This document shows, piece after piece, positions 8,300 through 19,386 of a stretch of 64,000 nucleotides of DNA (its first letter is position 1; the number at the start of each line of letters is the position of its first letter). The position numbers and the translations under genes are program-made. Source of the DNA: Arthrobacter sp. B0490. Its GTDB lineage: Bacteria > Actinomycetota > Actinomycetes > Actinomycetales > Micrococcaceae. The stretch covers positions 505,404 through 569,403 of the forward strand of contig NZ_PJIR01000001.1 of NCBI RefSeq assembly GCF_002929355.1, given 5' to 3'. Below the pieces are notes generated by a model, which did no database searches, had not been told where the DNA came from, and saw only the letters and a list, made by a program, of their open reading frames with translations.

Positions 8300-8587
8300 G
8301 TGACGGACATCTACCGGGCGCTGGCCGACGAGACGCGGAGGGCGCTCCTCGACGAACTCCTGGGCAGGGACCGGCAGACCCTGTTCGAGCTGTGCACGAA
8401 ACTCGCGATGAACCACGACCTCACACCGTCGCGGCAGGCGGTGTCCCAGCATCTCGACATCCTCGAGGCAGCCGGGCTGGTGCACTCCGAGCGGAGCAGC
8501 CGCTACCGCTTCCACACCATCGACACCTCGCCACTGGCCGAGATCACCGACCGTTGGCCCACAGGAAGGCCTGACCATGAAGCTTGA
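8300..8587 (+). CDS. ArsR family winged-helix transcriptional regulator
   Basis: A 95-residue ArsR-type repressor. The winged helix runs nearly the whole length: YRALADETRRALLDELLGRDRQTLFELC is the N-terminal helix pair, TPSRQAVSQHLDILEAAGLV is the recognition helix region and SERSSRYRFHTI is the wing. No metal-binding ELCVCD motif is present, so it belongs to the metal-independent class often paired with a VOC or SRPBCC protein. GTG start at 8300 with a leaderless promoter. The stop overlaps the start of the following VOC gene by 11 bp, so the two are co-translated. It probably regulates its own operon. Confidence 0.9.
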   Translation: MTDIYRALADETRRALLDELLGRDRQTLFELCTKLAMNHDLTPSRQAVSQHLDILEAAGLVHSERSSRYRFHTIDTSPLAEITDRWPTGRPDHEA

Positions 8588-8966
8588 AGCAGTGAGCATC
8601 TTCGTCGACGACCAGCAGCGCGCTGTCGACTTCTACACCGGCCGTCTGGGCTTCGCCGTCTCGGCGGACATACCCATGGGCGAGCATCGCTGGCTGACCG
8701 TGATCGACCCCGACCGGCCCGAGGCCCCCCAGATCTCGCTGGAACCGAAGGGCCATCCTGCTGTCGCCCCGTTCACCGAGGCACTGATCGCGGACGGGAT
8801 CCCGTTCTGCGTGCTCGGGGTCGACGACGTCCGCGCCGAGTACGACCGCCTGTCCGCGCTCGGCGTGACGTTCACGCAACCTCCCACCGAGATGGGGCCC
8901 GTCATCGTCGCGGTCCTCGACGACACCGTGGGCAACCTCCTGCAGCTCGCCCAGTCCGTCGGCTGA
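8577..8966 (+). CDS. VOC superfamily (glyoxalase-like) protein
   Basis: A 129-residue vicinal oxygen chelate domain protein made of two beta-alpha-beta-beta-beta modules (KLEAVSIFVDDQQRAVDFYTGRLGF and PFCVLGVDDVRAEYDRLSALGV). The family includes glyoxalases, dioxygenases and antibiotic-binding proteins. The N-terminal His of glyoxalase I is replaced (EAVSIFV), so classical glyoxalase activity is unlikely. GGAAGG precedes the ATG. It is translationally coupled to the ArsR regulator by an 11-bp overlap, a common ArsR-VOC pairing. The substrate or ligand is unknown. Confidence 0.85.
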   Translation: MKLEAVSIFVDDQQRAVDFYTGRLGFAVSADIPMGEHRWLTVIDPDRPEAPQISLEPKGHPAVAPFTEALIADGIPFCVLGVDDVRAEYDRLSALGVTFTQPPTEMGPVIVAVLDDTVGNLLQLAQSVG

Positions 8967-9010
8967 CACCGCCCCGCCCGGCGGCCGCAGGGGAGCCGGC
9001 GGACGGCATG

Positions 9011-9036
9011 CGGCGGGGTCCGGACGGACCCCGCCG
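9011..9036. terminator. Strong hairpin between convergent VOC and ABC genes
   Basis: Perfect 11-bp stem CGGCGGGGTCC / GGACCCCGCCG with a GGAC tetraloop, in the 266-bp gap between convergent genes. No T-tract, as is usual for high-GC actinobacteria; it probably serves both directions. Nothing else is recognisable in this gap. Confidence 0.6.
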
Positions 9037-9232
9037 AGCGCGCCCCGCGGCAGATCGAAAGGACGACGCCGCGGCTGCCGGAGGGGTGGATCCGCGATCT
9101 GTTGATCCCCGGGCACCCCCGACCTCCCCAACCTGTCCCACCCCGTCCGAGTGCCTCCTGGCTGCGCGCTCCGTCCGCCGACCCGGACGCGGACGCTGAC
9201 GCAGCCCTGCAGGCGCCCCCGGGAACGCCCCC

Positions 9233-11062
9233 TCAGCCCTCGGGCAGCTGGCTCTCGAACATCCTGTAGTAGCGGCCCCGCAGCGCCACCAGTTCGCGGT
9301 GCGTCCCCGATTCGACGACGCGGCCGTCCTCCACCATGTACACGAGGTCGGCCTTCTCGATGGTGGCCAGCCGGTGGCTGATCGCGATGATGGTCCGCGA
9401 GCGGTCGGCGAAGAGCCGCGTGAAGATCCTGTGCTCGGCGAGGGCGTCGATCGCCGACGTCGGCTCGTCCATCACGATGAAGGGCGCGTCCCGGTAGAAG
9501 TTCCGGGCCATCGCGAGCCGCTGCCACTGTCCGCCGGACAGTCCGCTGCCCTTCCGTCCGCGGGGGTCCTCCATCCAGTTGCTCACGTAGTTGTCGTACC
9601 CGTTGGGCATCCTGCCGATGAAATCCGCGGCATCGGCGTCCTCCGCTGCCCGCCGGACCCGCTCGTCGTCGCGCGGCCGGTGGACGTCGCCGAAGTAGAT
9701 GTTGTTGGCCGCGGTGGCGAATTCGTACCGCAGGAAGTCCTGCGACATGACGGCGAGGTGCTGGTGCCAGTCGTCGATCCCGATCCCGCGCAGGTCCCGT
9801 CCGTCGAGCAGCACCTCTCCCCTGCTCGGCTGGTAGAGGCCCGCGAGGACCCGCACCAGCGTCGACTTCCCGGCGCCGTTCTCACCGACCACGGCCACGT
9901 GCGTCCCCCGCTCGAAGGACATCGAGATGCCCTTGAGGACCTCGGCCTCGCCGCCGGCGTACGTGAAGTGGATGTCGCGGAGTTCGACGACGGCGGGTGC
10001 CGCGTCCAGCCGGCCGGGGGCTCCGGTGGACAGCGGGAAATCCATGAACTGCTCGTAGTCCTTGAGGTTGGCGAGGTCCTCGTCGATGGAGCTGAGGGAG
10101 GAGACGAGGTTGTTGGCCGTGCCGAGCGCCCGGCTCACGATCTGCTGGACGTAGAGGAACTGGCCGACGGGCTGGGCCCGGGCGATGATCTGCCCCACGA
10201 TCCAGACGAGGGCCAGCAGTTCCGCCCCGTACTGCAGGGCGTCGGCGAGGAGCTGCTTGGGGATGTACCGCTTCTGGAAGTCGAGGCGCCGCTTCTCGTC
10301 GGCGTCCCGCAGCGTGGACCGCAGGTCCATGAGGTACCGGACGATCCCGTAGAGCCGCATCTCGGCGATGTTCTGCGGCTTCATCAGGTTCGTCTCGATC
10401 ATGCGCCGCTGCCGCCGGGAGTCCACCTGCGTGTTCCAGTGCGCCATCTGCTCGCGGGAGAGACGGAACTGCAGGTAGACGCTGGGGACGATGGCGACGA
10501 GCACGATCAGCGCGACCCACCAGCTGACCAGCAGCAGGGCCCCGATCGCGAGGACCACGGAGACCAGCTGCGTGAAGATCGCGGCGATGCGGTCGAGGAC
10601 CCTGGCGTAGGAGTCGGAGAAGCGGCGGGCCCTGTCGTAGAGGTCCACCGTCTCCTTGTCGTCGTAGCGCCAGAACTCGAGCGCCAGGAACCTGTCGTAC
10701 ATGCGGTCCCCCACGATGGCACCGACACGGAAGCTCAGGACCTGCTGGATGTAGCGGTCCACGCTGGTGAAGGCGCCCCACAGGAGCCCGAGGACGGCCG
10801 TGACGATCACGTAGACGACGGCGGACCGGCCCGCGTCCGGCTCGCCCGCGTACGCAGCGGCGAGCGCCGTCGTCGTCAGGGAGGCGAAGTAGGTGGTGAC
10901 GAGCGGCAGGACCGCGGAGATCAGCGATCCGGCGACCTTCATGGCGACGGCGCCCGGCGACGCCTTCGCGCTCACCACCAGCACCTGCCCGACGGCGCGG
11001 GCGTACGGGCCGAGGCGGAGCTTGCGGCGAGCGACGACCTCGGGCTGCGGGAGTCCGCTCAT
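9233..11062 (-). CDS. ABC exporter, fused permease and ATPase
   Basis: A 609-residue ABC half-exporter likely to act as a homodimer. The membrane domain covers about residues 20-345 with hydrophobic helices at about 45-70, 85-105, 165-205 and 275-300. The ATPase domain has all catalytic motifs: Walker A GENGAGKST, Q-loop MSQDFLRYEF, signature LSGGQWQRLAMARN, Walker B FIVMDEPTSAID and H-switch ISHRL. Its layout differs from the exporter pair at 2.2-5.7 kb, which splits these motifs between two subunits. ATG start at 11062 follows GGGAGGGGG. It is downstream of guaB on the same strand with a 60-bp gap. Substrate not predictable; peptide/lantibiotic or drug export are typical of related proteins. 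Confidence 0.9.
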   Translation of the reverse strand: MSGLPQPEVVARRKLRLGPYARAVGQVLVVSAKASPGAVAMKVAGSLISAVLPLVTTYFASLTTTALAAAYAGEPDAGRSAVVYVIVTAVLGLLWGAFTSVDRYIQQVLSFRVGAIVGDRMYDRFLALEFWRYDDKETVDLYDRARRFSDSYARVLDRIAAIFTQLVSVVLAIGALLLVSWWVALIVLVAIVPSVYLQFRLSREQMAHWNTQVDSRRQRRMIETNLMKPQNIAEMRLYGIVRYLMDLRSTLRDADEKRRLDFQKRYIPKQLLADALQYGAELLALVWIVGQIIARAQPVGQFLYVQQIVSRALGTANNLVSSLSSIDEDLANLKDYEQFMDFPLSTGAPGRLDAAPAVVELRDIHFTYAGGEAEVLKGISMSFERGTHVAVVGENGAGKSTLVRVLAGLYQPSRGEVLLDGRDLRGIGIDDWHQHLAVMSQDFLRYEFATAANNIYFGDVHRPRDDERVRRAAEDADAADFIGRMPNGYDNYVSNWMEDPRGRKGSGLSGGQWQRLAMARNFYRDAPFIVMDEPTSAIDALAEHRIFTRLFADRSRTIIAISHRLATIEKADLVYMVEDGRVVESGTHRELVALRGRYYRMFESQLPEG

Positions 11063-11122
11063 GCCGTGCCCCCTCCCGGGCGGTGGACGGTCACCGGACG
11101 GAGCGCTGCGGGCCGGGCCGGG

Positions 11123-12751
<1,629 letters not shown>

Positions 12752-12774
12752 CTATTCCGGTGACAGTGCTCACG

Positions 12775-14841
12775 TCACCAGCCGAGCACTGCCGTGAGCC
12801 GCTCGGAGAAGACCGGGACCGTCGTCTCGACGTAGGACTTGGACAGGTGGTCGCGGTCCATGAAGACGCGCACGTTCCCGACGATGCCGGAGCAGGTGGC
12901 CTCCGCGCAGACGAGGTCGGTGAGGTCCAGGTGCGCGAGTCCCGGCACGCGGGCGGCGACGGCGGCGAGGGGTGACGCCGGCGCCAGCACCTCCTCGACG
13001 GGCACGTCGCACACCGACGGATCAGCCGCGTTGCGCGCGGTGCACTCGGCCATGTCCTCCTCGAAGCGCGGGGTGTCCCGCAGGCCCACGACGGGGATGC
13101 CCGCGTCGAGCAGGGGTGCGATGCCGGCCTCGAATCCCGCGGGGACCTCCTCCGCCGGTGAGCTCCATGCGGTGCGGGAGCCGACGGTCAGGACGGCGTC
13201 GGGGGACAGCCCGAGGGCGTAGTCCGTGACGGCCTCGTTGAACGCCTGGCAGTCCGGGTCCACGGTCCCGGGCGCGTCGACGAACCTGCAGTTCGGCCTG
13301 TGCACCGACACGGCGAGCCAGTCGTTCGCGGTGGCGACGGAGCCGAGGGCCGTCATCCACATCTGAGAATGAGAGTCGCCGAGCACGAGGACGGTCCGCT
13401 TCGCCGTCGCCTCCTCCCCCGTCTGCACGCAGGAGGACAGACGCGGGTCGGCGGGCATCAGGGTCGCGGAGCAGGGGCCGTCGACGGCCGCCCACTCCTC
13501 GCCGAGGCTGCTCGCCAGCGGCTTGACCATGGCGTCGTCGGCGCCGCGGAACTCGAACCCGGGATCGAGGGCGGCCGCGCCCGGATTGTCCGCGCGCGTC
13601 TGCCGCTCCACCGCCGCCTCCTGCGCCTGCACCCGGTACTCCCAGCCCGAGAGGGGCACCGCCACGAGGGAGAGGGCCACCGCCGCGACGAGGCCCGTGC
13701 GGCGGCGCTCCGCCGACGGCCACCGCCAGGACCGCACCGGCTCCTCGACGAGGCGGGCGGTCAGGAGCGCGAGCGCGAGGGAGGCCGCGACGACGACGGC
13801 GCCGTCGGGCAGGCCCGCCGACGGCTTGTCGGCGACGATGAGCCAGATGACGAGGACGGGCCAGTGCCAGAGGTACAGCGCGTAGGAGGCGTCCCCGAGG
13901 CGCAGGAGGGGCGCGGACGAGAGCCAGCGGTCCACGCCGACGGGACTGTCCGTCCGGCCGGCGACGAGGACGGCGGCCGCGGCGAGGGTCGGCCACAGGG
14001 CGACGAAGCCGGGGAACTGCTGCTGCACCTGCAGGAGCGCGCCGCAGGCGAGCATCATCCCCACGCCGGCCCAGCCCAGGACCACGCGCACCCGGACCGG
14101 CAGCACGAGGTACGGCAGCAGGAGCGCCACGAGCGAGCCGAGCGCGAACTCCCACAGCCTGGCGCGGGTGTCGAAGTAGGCGGCAGCCTGGTCGGCGCCC
14201 GTCTGCCAGACGGAGAACGCGAGCGACGCGGCGAAGACGGCGCCGAACAGCGCGAGCAGGACGGGCCGCACGCGCAGGCGGGTGATGGAGACGACGACGC
14301 CGGCCAGCCCGAACAGCAGCGGCCAGAGCACGAACACCTGCCCCTGGATGGACAGCGACCAGAAGTGCTGCAGCGGACTCGCCGCGCTGGAGTCGAGGGC
14401 GTAGTAGTCGACGGCCTTGCCCGCGAGCTCCCAGTTCTGCCGGTAGGTCAGCGACGCCCAGGTCTGGTCGAACACGGACCGCCAGCGCGAACCCGGCACG
14501 AAGGCCGCGGTCGCCGCGAGGACCGCGACGAGCACGACGGCGGCGGCGGGCAGCAGCCGCCGGAGCAGGCCCAGCCAGTAGGTCGCGAGGTCCAGCGGCT
14601 GCGCAGTCTCGAGCCGCCGGGTGAACGTGAGCGTGAGGAGGAACGCGGAGACGAGCAGGAACACGTCCACGCCGCCGGAGATGCGGTCGAACCACACGTG
14701 GTAGACGACCACCATGCCCACGGCGAGCGCCCGCAGGCCCTGCACCTCGGGCCGGAAGCGGCGCCCGCCGGCGCTCACCGCCGCGCTCACGGCCCTTCCC
14801 GCTCCGGTCGCGGGAGGGGCGGAGTGCAGGTCGGTGGCCAT
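12775..14841 (-). CDS. OafA/YrhL-type acyltransferase with C-terminal SGNH domain
   Basis: A 688-residue polytopic acyltransferase that probably O-acetylates a cell-surface polysaccharide. Residues about 30-375 are an acyltransferase-3 domain of roughly ten helices. It starts with the hallmark FRPEVQGLRALAVGMVVVYH and contains GGVDVFLLVSAFLLT, LQHFWSLSIQGQVF and the ALYLWHWPVLV segment. The C-terminal extracytoplasmic SGNH/GDSL-like domain (about 440-688) carries LVLGDSHSQMW (Ser nucleophile) and DRDHLS (Asp/His). ATG at 14841 is chosen: GAGGAGG lies 6 nt upstream and the family N-terminus begins about 30 residues later. The reading frame happens to stay open far upstream through the antisense of rnj, which is not coding. 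No sugar-biosynthesis genes are adjacent. Confidence 0.92.
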   Translation of the reverse strand: MATDLHSAPPATGAGRAVSAAVSAGGRRFRPEVQGLRALAVGMVVVYHVWFDRISGGVDVFLLVSAFLLTLTFTRRLETAQPLDLATYWLGLLRRLLPAAAVVLVAVLAATAAFVPGSRWRSVFDQTWASLTYRQNWELAGKAVDYYALDSSAASPLQHFWSLSIQGQVFVLWPLLFGLAGVVVSITRLRVRPVLLALFGAVFAASLAFSVWQTGADQAAAYFDTRARLWEFALGSLVALLLPYLVLPVRVRVVLGWAGVGMMLACGALLQVQQQFPGFVALWPTLAAAAVLVAGRTDSPVGVDRWLSSAPLLRLGDASYALYLWHWPVLVIWLIVADKPSAGLPDGAVVVAASLALALLTARLVEEPVRSWRWPSAERRRTGLVAAVALSLVAVPLSGWEYRVQAQEAAVERQTRADNPGAAALDPGFEFRGADDAMVKPLASSLGEEWAAVDGPCSATLMPADPRLSSCVQTGEEATAKRTVLVLGDSHSQMWMTALGSVATANDWLAVSVHRPNCRFVDAPGTVDPDCQAFNEAVTDYALGLSPDAVLTVGSRTAWSSPAEEVPAGFEAGIAPLLDAGIPVVGLRDTPRFEEDMAECTARNAADPSVCDVPVEEVLAPASPLAAVAARVPGLAHLDLTDLVCAEATCSGIVGNVRVFMDRDHLSKSYVETTVPVFSERLTAVLGW

Positions 14842-15099
14842 GCTGGTCCTCCTCGGGGAACGGGTCGTGCCGGGCGCAAACCTCCAGTTTAGCGCCCCGG
14901 AATCGACCGGACGATGCCCGGACGACGACGCGGGAGAGGCAACGATCCGCCGGGTCACCCGCGGACCACGTACTCTTGGAGGAGCATGTTCCCGGGGACA
15001 CCGGGGACCACGGACCGGGATCGCCGGATCCGCCGGCCTCGACGACAGACCGTCGGACGGCCATGACCCGCCCCCGCATGAACGAGAGAAACCTGATCT

Positions 15100-16788
15100 G
15101 TGAATAAGAGACCTGCCGTACTGAAAGCACCACGCGAACTGGCCGCCGGAGCCATGCGCATCGTCGCGCTCGGAGGCATCGGTGAGATCGGCAGAAACAT
15201 GACCGTCTTCGAGTTCGACGGCAAGCTGCTGATCGTGGACTGCGGCGTCCTGTTCCCCGAGGAACACCAGCCGGGCATCAACGTCATCCTCCCCGACTTC
15301 TCCTACATCCGCGACCGCCTCGACGACGTCGTCGCCGTCGTCCTCACGCACGGCCACGAGGACCACATCGGCGGTGTCCCGTACCTCCTCAAGGAACGCG
15401 CGGACATCCCCCTGGTGGGCTCGCGCCTGACGCTCGCCTTCATCGAGGCCAAGCTCAAGGAACACCGCATCACCCCGAAGACCATCCAGGTCAAGGAGGG
15501 CGACCGCCGGACCATGGGCGGCTTCGACCTCGAGTTCGTCGCCGTGAACCACTCGATCCCCGACAGCCTCGCCGTCGCCATCCGCACCGCGGCCGGCATG
15601 GTCCTGCACACGGGCGACTTCAAGATGGACCAGTTCCCCCTGGACCGCCGCATCACCGACCTCGCGGCCTTCGCCCGCCTCGGCGCGGAGGGCGTGGACC
15701 TGTTCCTGACCGACTCCACGAACGCCGACGTCCCGGGCTTCACCACGTCGGAGAAGGACCTCGCGCCGGCCATCGACGCCGTGTTCCGCACGGCGCCGCG
15801 CCGCATCATCGTGTCCAGCTTCGCGAGCCACATCCACCGCATCCAGCAGATCATCGACACCGCGCACCAGCACCGCCGCAAGGTGGCGTTCGTGGGCCGT
15901 TCGATGGTGCGCAACATGACCATCGCGGCGGACCTCGGCTACCTCAACATCCCGCAGGGCCTGCTCGTGGACTTCAAGAAGCTCGAGCGCAGCGACGACC
16001 ACAAGGTGGTCCTCATCTGCACGGGGTCGCAGGGCGAGCCGATGGCCGCGCTGTCCCGCATGGCCAACAAGGACCACGCCATCCGTATCGCCGAGGGTGA
16101 CACCGTGCTGCTCGCCAGCTCCCTCATCCCGGGCAACGAGAACGCCATCTACGGCATCATCAACGCGCTCACCGAGATCGGCGCCAACGTGGTCCACAAG
16201 GGCAACGCCAAGGTGCACGTCTCCGGTCACGCCAGTGCCGGCGAGCTCGCGTACTGCTACAACATCGTCAAGCCGCGCAACGTGATGCCGGTGCACGGCG
16301 AGTGGCGCCACCTGCGTGCCAACTCGGAGATCGCCGTCGCGACCGGCGTCGATCCCCGCAACGTCGTCATCGCGCAGGACGGCGTGACGGTGGACCTCGT
16401 CCGCGGTCGCGCGACCCTCTCGGGCAAGGTCGAGGCCGGCCTGGTCTTCGTCGACGGCGACAGCGTCGGCGGGATCACGGAGGAGGACCTCGTGGAACGC
16501 CGCCGCCTCGCCGAGGAGGGCGTCGTCACCGTCCTCGCGATCATCGACCCGGACAACGGGGACATGGTCGAGGCGCCGGAGTTCTTCACCAAGGGCTTCT
16601 CCTGCTCGGACGAGGACCTCGACAAGGCGGGCGCCGCCGTCGAGAAGGCACTCCGCGATGCGGCCGCCAACCGCCAGGGCGGGCGCCGCCAGGACCCCGA
16701 GGACATCATCGAGCGGTCCACGGCCAACTGGATGCGCCGCTTCTACAACCGCCAGCCGGTGGTCACGGCGATCGTCGTCGACGCCTGA
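15100..16788 (+). CDS. rnj: Ribonuclease J
   Basis: A 562-residue metallo-beta-lactamase/beta-CASP nuclease with 5'-3' exonuclease and endonuclease activity, acting in mRNA turnover and rRNA maturation. The zinc motif THGHEDHIGG (His84, His86, Asp88, His89) and the later LHTGDFKMDQ belong to the lactamase domain. SSFASHIHRIQQIIDTA and SGHASAGEL belong to the beta-CASP half, and the C-terminal domain ends in the usual WMRRFYNRQPVV. GTG at 15100 is the best start; the Shine-Dalgarno sequence is poor (GAGAGAAA), so the exact start is uncertain. The dapA gene that often precedes rnj in actinobacteria is absent. A strong terminator follows 18 bp after the stop. Confidence 0.95.
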   Translation: MNKRPAVLKAPRELAAGAMRIVALGGIGEIGRNMTVFEFDGKLLIVDCGVLFPEEHQPGINVILPDFSYIRDRLDDVVAVVLTHGHEDHIGGVPYLLKERADIPLVGSRLTLAFIEAKLKEHRITPKTIQVKEGDRRTMGGFDLEFVAVNHSIPDSLAVAIRTAAGMVLHTGDFKMDQFPLDRRITDLAAFARLGAEGVDLFLTDSTNADVPGFTTSEKDLAPAIDAVFRTAPRRIIVSSFASHIHRIQQIIDTAHQHRRKVAFVGRSMVRNMTIAADLGYLNIPQGLLVDFKKLERSDDHKVVLICTGSQGEPMAALSRMANKDHAIRIAEGDTVLLASSLIPGNENAIYGIINALTEIGANVVHKGNAKVHVSGHASAGELAYCYNIVKPRNVMPVHGEWRHLRANSEIAVATGVDPRNVVIAQDGVTVDLVRGRATLSGKVEAGLVFVDGDSVGGITEEDLVERRRLAEEGVVTVLAIIDPDNGDMVEAPEFFTKGFSCSDEDLDKAGAAVEKALRDAAANRQGGRRQDPEDIIERSTANWMRRFYNRQPVVTAIVVDA

Positions 16789-16806
16789 TCCGACCGTCGG
16801 ACGGAG

Positions 16807-16837
16807 AAGCCCCGGTGCCTTTCGGCGCCGGGGCTTT
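16807..16837 (+). terminator. Rho-independent terminator of rnj
   Basis: A 13-bp stem (AAGCCCCGGTGCC / GGCGCCGGGGCTT, one G-T wobble) with a TTTC loop, followed by a short TCTC run. It lies 18 bp after the rnj stop codon. Confidence 0.85.
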
Positions 16838-16903
16838 CTCGTGCGCGACGGTCGAGGGGGCGTCGGCGTACGGTGCACGCCCATCCGCCGGCCCGTGACC
16901 CGT

Positions 16904-16979
16904 TCGATCCCACTGTGTGCGGGTCCTGGGTGGGAATGTTCGAACATTCCCTCTCGTCGAGGGTGGACGGTGGGATCGA
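16904..16979. other. 76-bp coaxial tripartite inverted repeat between two convergent terminators
   Basis: A perfect 20-bp palindrome, GGGAATGTTCGAACATTCCC (16932-16951), is flanked at exactly 18 bp on both sides by perfect 10-bp inverted arms: TCGATCCCAC (16904-16913) and GTGGGATCGA (16970-16979). Both pairs share one symmetry axis, at 16941.5. The two 18-bp spacers are not symmetric to each other. The element lies after the rnj terminator and beyond the groEL terminator, so it sits in DNA that should be little transcribed. No promoter is near. This points to a DNA-level site (multi-dimer protein binding, recombination or nucleoid organisation) rather than an RNA element. It does not match LexA, parS or CIRCE patterns. 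Function unknown. Confidence 0.75.
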
Positions 16980-17002
16980 CCGGCAGGTCCAGGCCCCGGA
17001 CA

Positions 17003-17040
17003 CAGCAGCACCCCGGCTCCGAGGAGCCGGGGTGCTGCTG
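17003..17040 (-). terminator. Long hairpin terminator of groEL
   Basis: A perfect 18-bp inverted repeat, CAGCAGCACCCCGGCTCC / GGAGCCGGGGTGCTGCTG, separated by only 2 nt, starting 31 bp past the groEL stop. No T-tract. Very stable stem; probably the operon terminator. Confidence 0.75.
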
Positions 17041-17070
17041 GATCAGGCGCGGGGCGGGAGCCCCGGGGTC

Positions 17071-18699
<1,629 letters not shown>

Positions 18700-18716
18700 T
18701 CAGGAGTGGCGAGGAA

Positions 18717-18744
18717 AAGCCCCGACCGTTGCGGGCCGGGGCTT
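18717..18744 (-). terminator. Attenuator-like hairpin between groES and groEL
   Basis: In the 71-bp intercistronic gap: AAGCCCCG / CGGGGCTT, 8-bp perfect stem with a further CCG/CGG inner stem. On the transcribed (minus) strand it is followed at once by TTTTCC. That is the layout of an intrinsic terminator, so only part of the transcripts would read on into groEL, or it is an mRNA processing or stabilising structure. Confidence 0.65.
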
Positions 18745-18758
18745 CTCTTCAGGGGGTA

Positions 18759-19055
18759 CTACTTGACGACGACTGCGAGGACGTCGCGGGCGGAGAGCAC
18801 CAGGTACTCCTGGCCGCCGTGCTTCACTTCGGTTCCGCCGTACTTCGAGTAGATGACGATGTCGCCCTCGGCGACATCGACGGGCACGCGGTTGCCGTTG
18901 TCGTCGACACGACCCGGTCCGACTGCCACGACCTCGCCCTCCTGGGGCTTCTCCTTGGCAGTGTCCGGGATGACGAGGCCTGAAGCAGTGGTCTGCTCTG
19001 CTTCGAGGGGGCGGACCACAATGCGATCCTCAAGGGGCTTGATAGAGACCGACAC
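18759..19055 (-). CDS. groES: 10-kDa co-chaperonin GroES
   Basis: Lid subunit of the GroEL chaperonin, 98 residues. It begins [25 protein letters not shown], carries the mobile loop ([19 protein letters not shown]) and ends [14 protein letters not shown], all typical. GTG at 19055 is chosen because AAGGAGAG lies a few bases upstream and the product starts exactly where GroES proteins do. The frame is open further upstream, but that sequence contains the promoter and CIRCE elements and is not coding. First gene of the groES-groEL operon. Confidence 0.97.
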   Translation of the reverse strand: MSVSIKPLEDRIVVRPLEAEQTTASGLVIPDTAKEKPQEGEVVAVGPGRVDDNGNRVPVDVAEGDIVIYSKYGGTEVKHGGQEYLVLSARDVLAVVVK

Positions 19056-19149
19056 TCGGGCTCTCCTTTGCGTTCGATACCAATGGAATGGGGACCGTCG
19101 GGCTGGGCGTGAACCGTCGTCGCGGTGCCGGCGAACGCTTCCCTCGGGA

Positions 19150-19176
19150 TTAGCACCCACAGTGAGCGAGTGCCAA
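19150..19176 (-). promoter_or_regulatory. CIRCE operator 1 (proximal, imperfect)
   Basis: TTAGCACCC - 9 nt - GAGTGCCAA, the HrcA-binding CIRCE pattern (consensus TTAGCACTC-N9-GAGTGCTAA) with one deviation in each arm. It lies downstream of the -10 box of the groES promoter. The hrcA gene is not in the window. Confidence 0.88.
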
Positions 19177-19181
19177 CTCCG

Positions 19182-19210
19182 ACTGTATGCAAGCGCTGGC
19201 ACTCGGTCAA
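19182..19210 (-). promoter_or_regulatory. groESL housekeeping-type promoter
   Basis: On the minus strand: TTGACC (19205-19210), 17-nt spacer, TACAGT (19182-19187). The -35 box is exactly the spacer of the distal CIRCE and the -10 lies between the two CIRCE elements, so HrcA bound at either site would block RNA polymerase. Confidence 0.8.
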
Positions 19211-19223
19211 GGCGAGTGCCAGC
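19195..19223 (-). promoter_or_regulatory. CIRCE operator 2 (distal, perfect 10-bp arms)
   Basis: GCTGGCACTC - 9 nt - GAGTGCCAGC, a perfectly symmetric CIRCE with the standard 9-nt spacer. The spacer holds the -35 box of the groES promoter. Two CIRCE copies in tandem suggest tight HrcA repression. Confidence 0.9.
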
Positions 19224-19386
19224 CGGAGCGGTGAACGGTCCTCCTGCGGCCGCATCCTGACGCAATAGGTCATGCTTCAGTTGCGTAATTACCGGGAGGC
19301 CCTCTACATTCGAAGGAGTAAGGCTCTCCTTACCTCCGCTTCTTCCGCTTCCGGCCGCCCGGCCCTTCCCCCACGGAGCTCATCCC

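Larger units (their letters stand above)
19056..19386. other. 331-bp divergent control region, groES / siderophore operon
   Basis: Besides the two CIRCE operators and the groES promoter, this gap holds an interrupted palindrome GTAAGG-CTCT-CCTTAC (19318-19333), extended on both sides by GGAG/CTCC. It lies 54 bp before the siderophore-binding protein gene. It is a candidate iron-responsive operator, but it fits the odd-length DtxR/IdeR consensus (TTAGGTTAGGCTAACCTAA) poorly. I see no gene in the gap. Confidence 0.5.

Noticed and set aside
12775..16947. A single 1390-codon open frame on the minus strand covering the acyltransferase, the upstream gap and the whole antisense of rnj
   Set aside because: Only the part up to ATG 14841 has protein-family similarity and a ribosome binding site. 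The rest is a GC-bias artefact of the third-position pattern of rnj.
16932..16951. Reading the central palindrome as a LexA/SOS box because it contains GTTCGAAC
   Set aside because: The actinobacterial SOS box is GAAC-N4-GTTC; here the half-sites are fused in the opposite order (GTTC-GAAC), and no damage-response gene or promoter is next to it.
19318..19333. Firm call of a DtxR/IdeR box
   Set aside because: Symmetry is even-spaced and the AGG/CCT positions do not align with the 19-bp consensus; kept only as a candidate operator.
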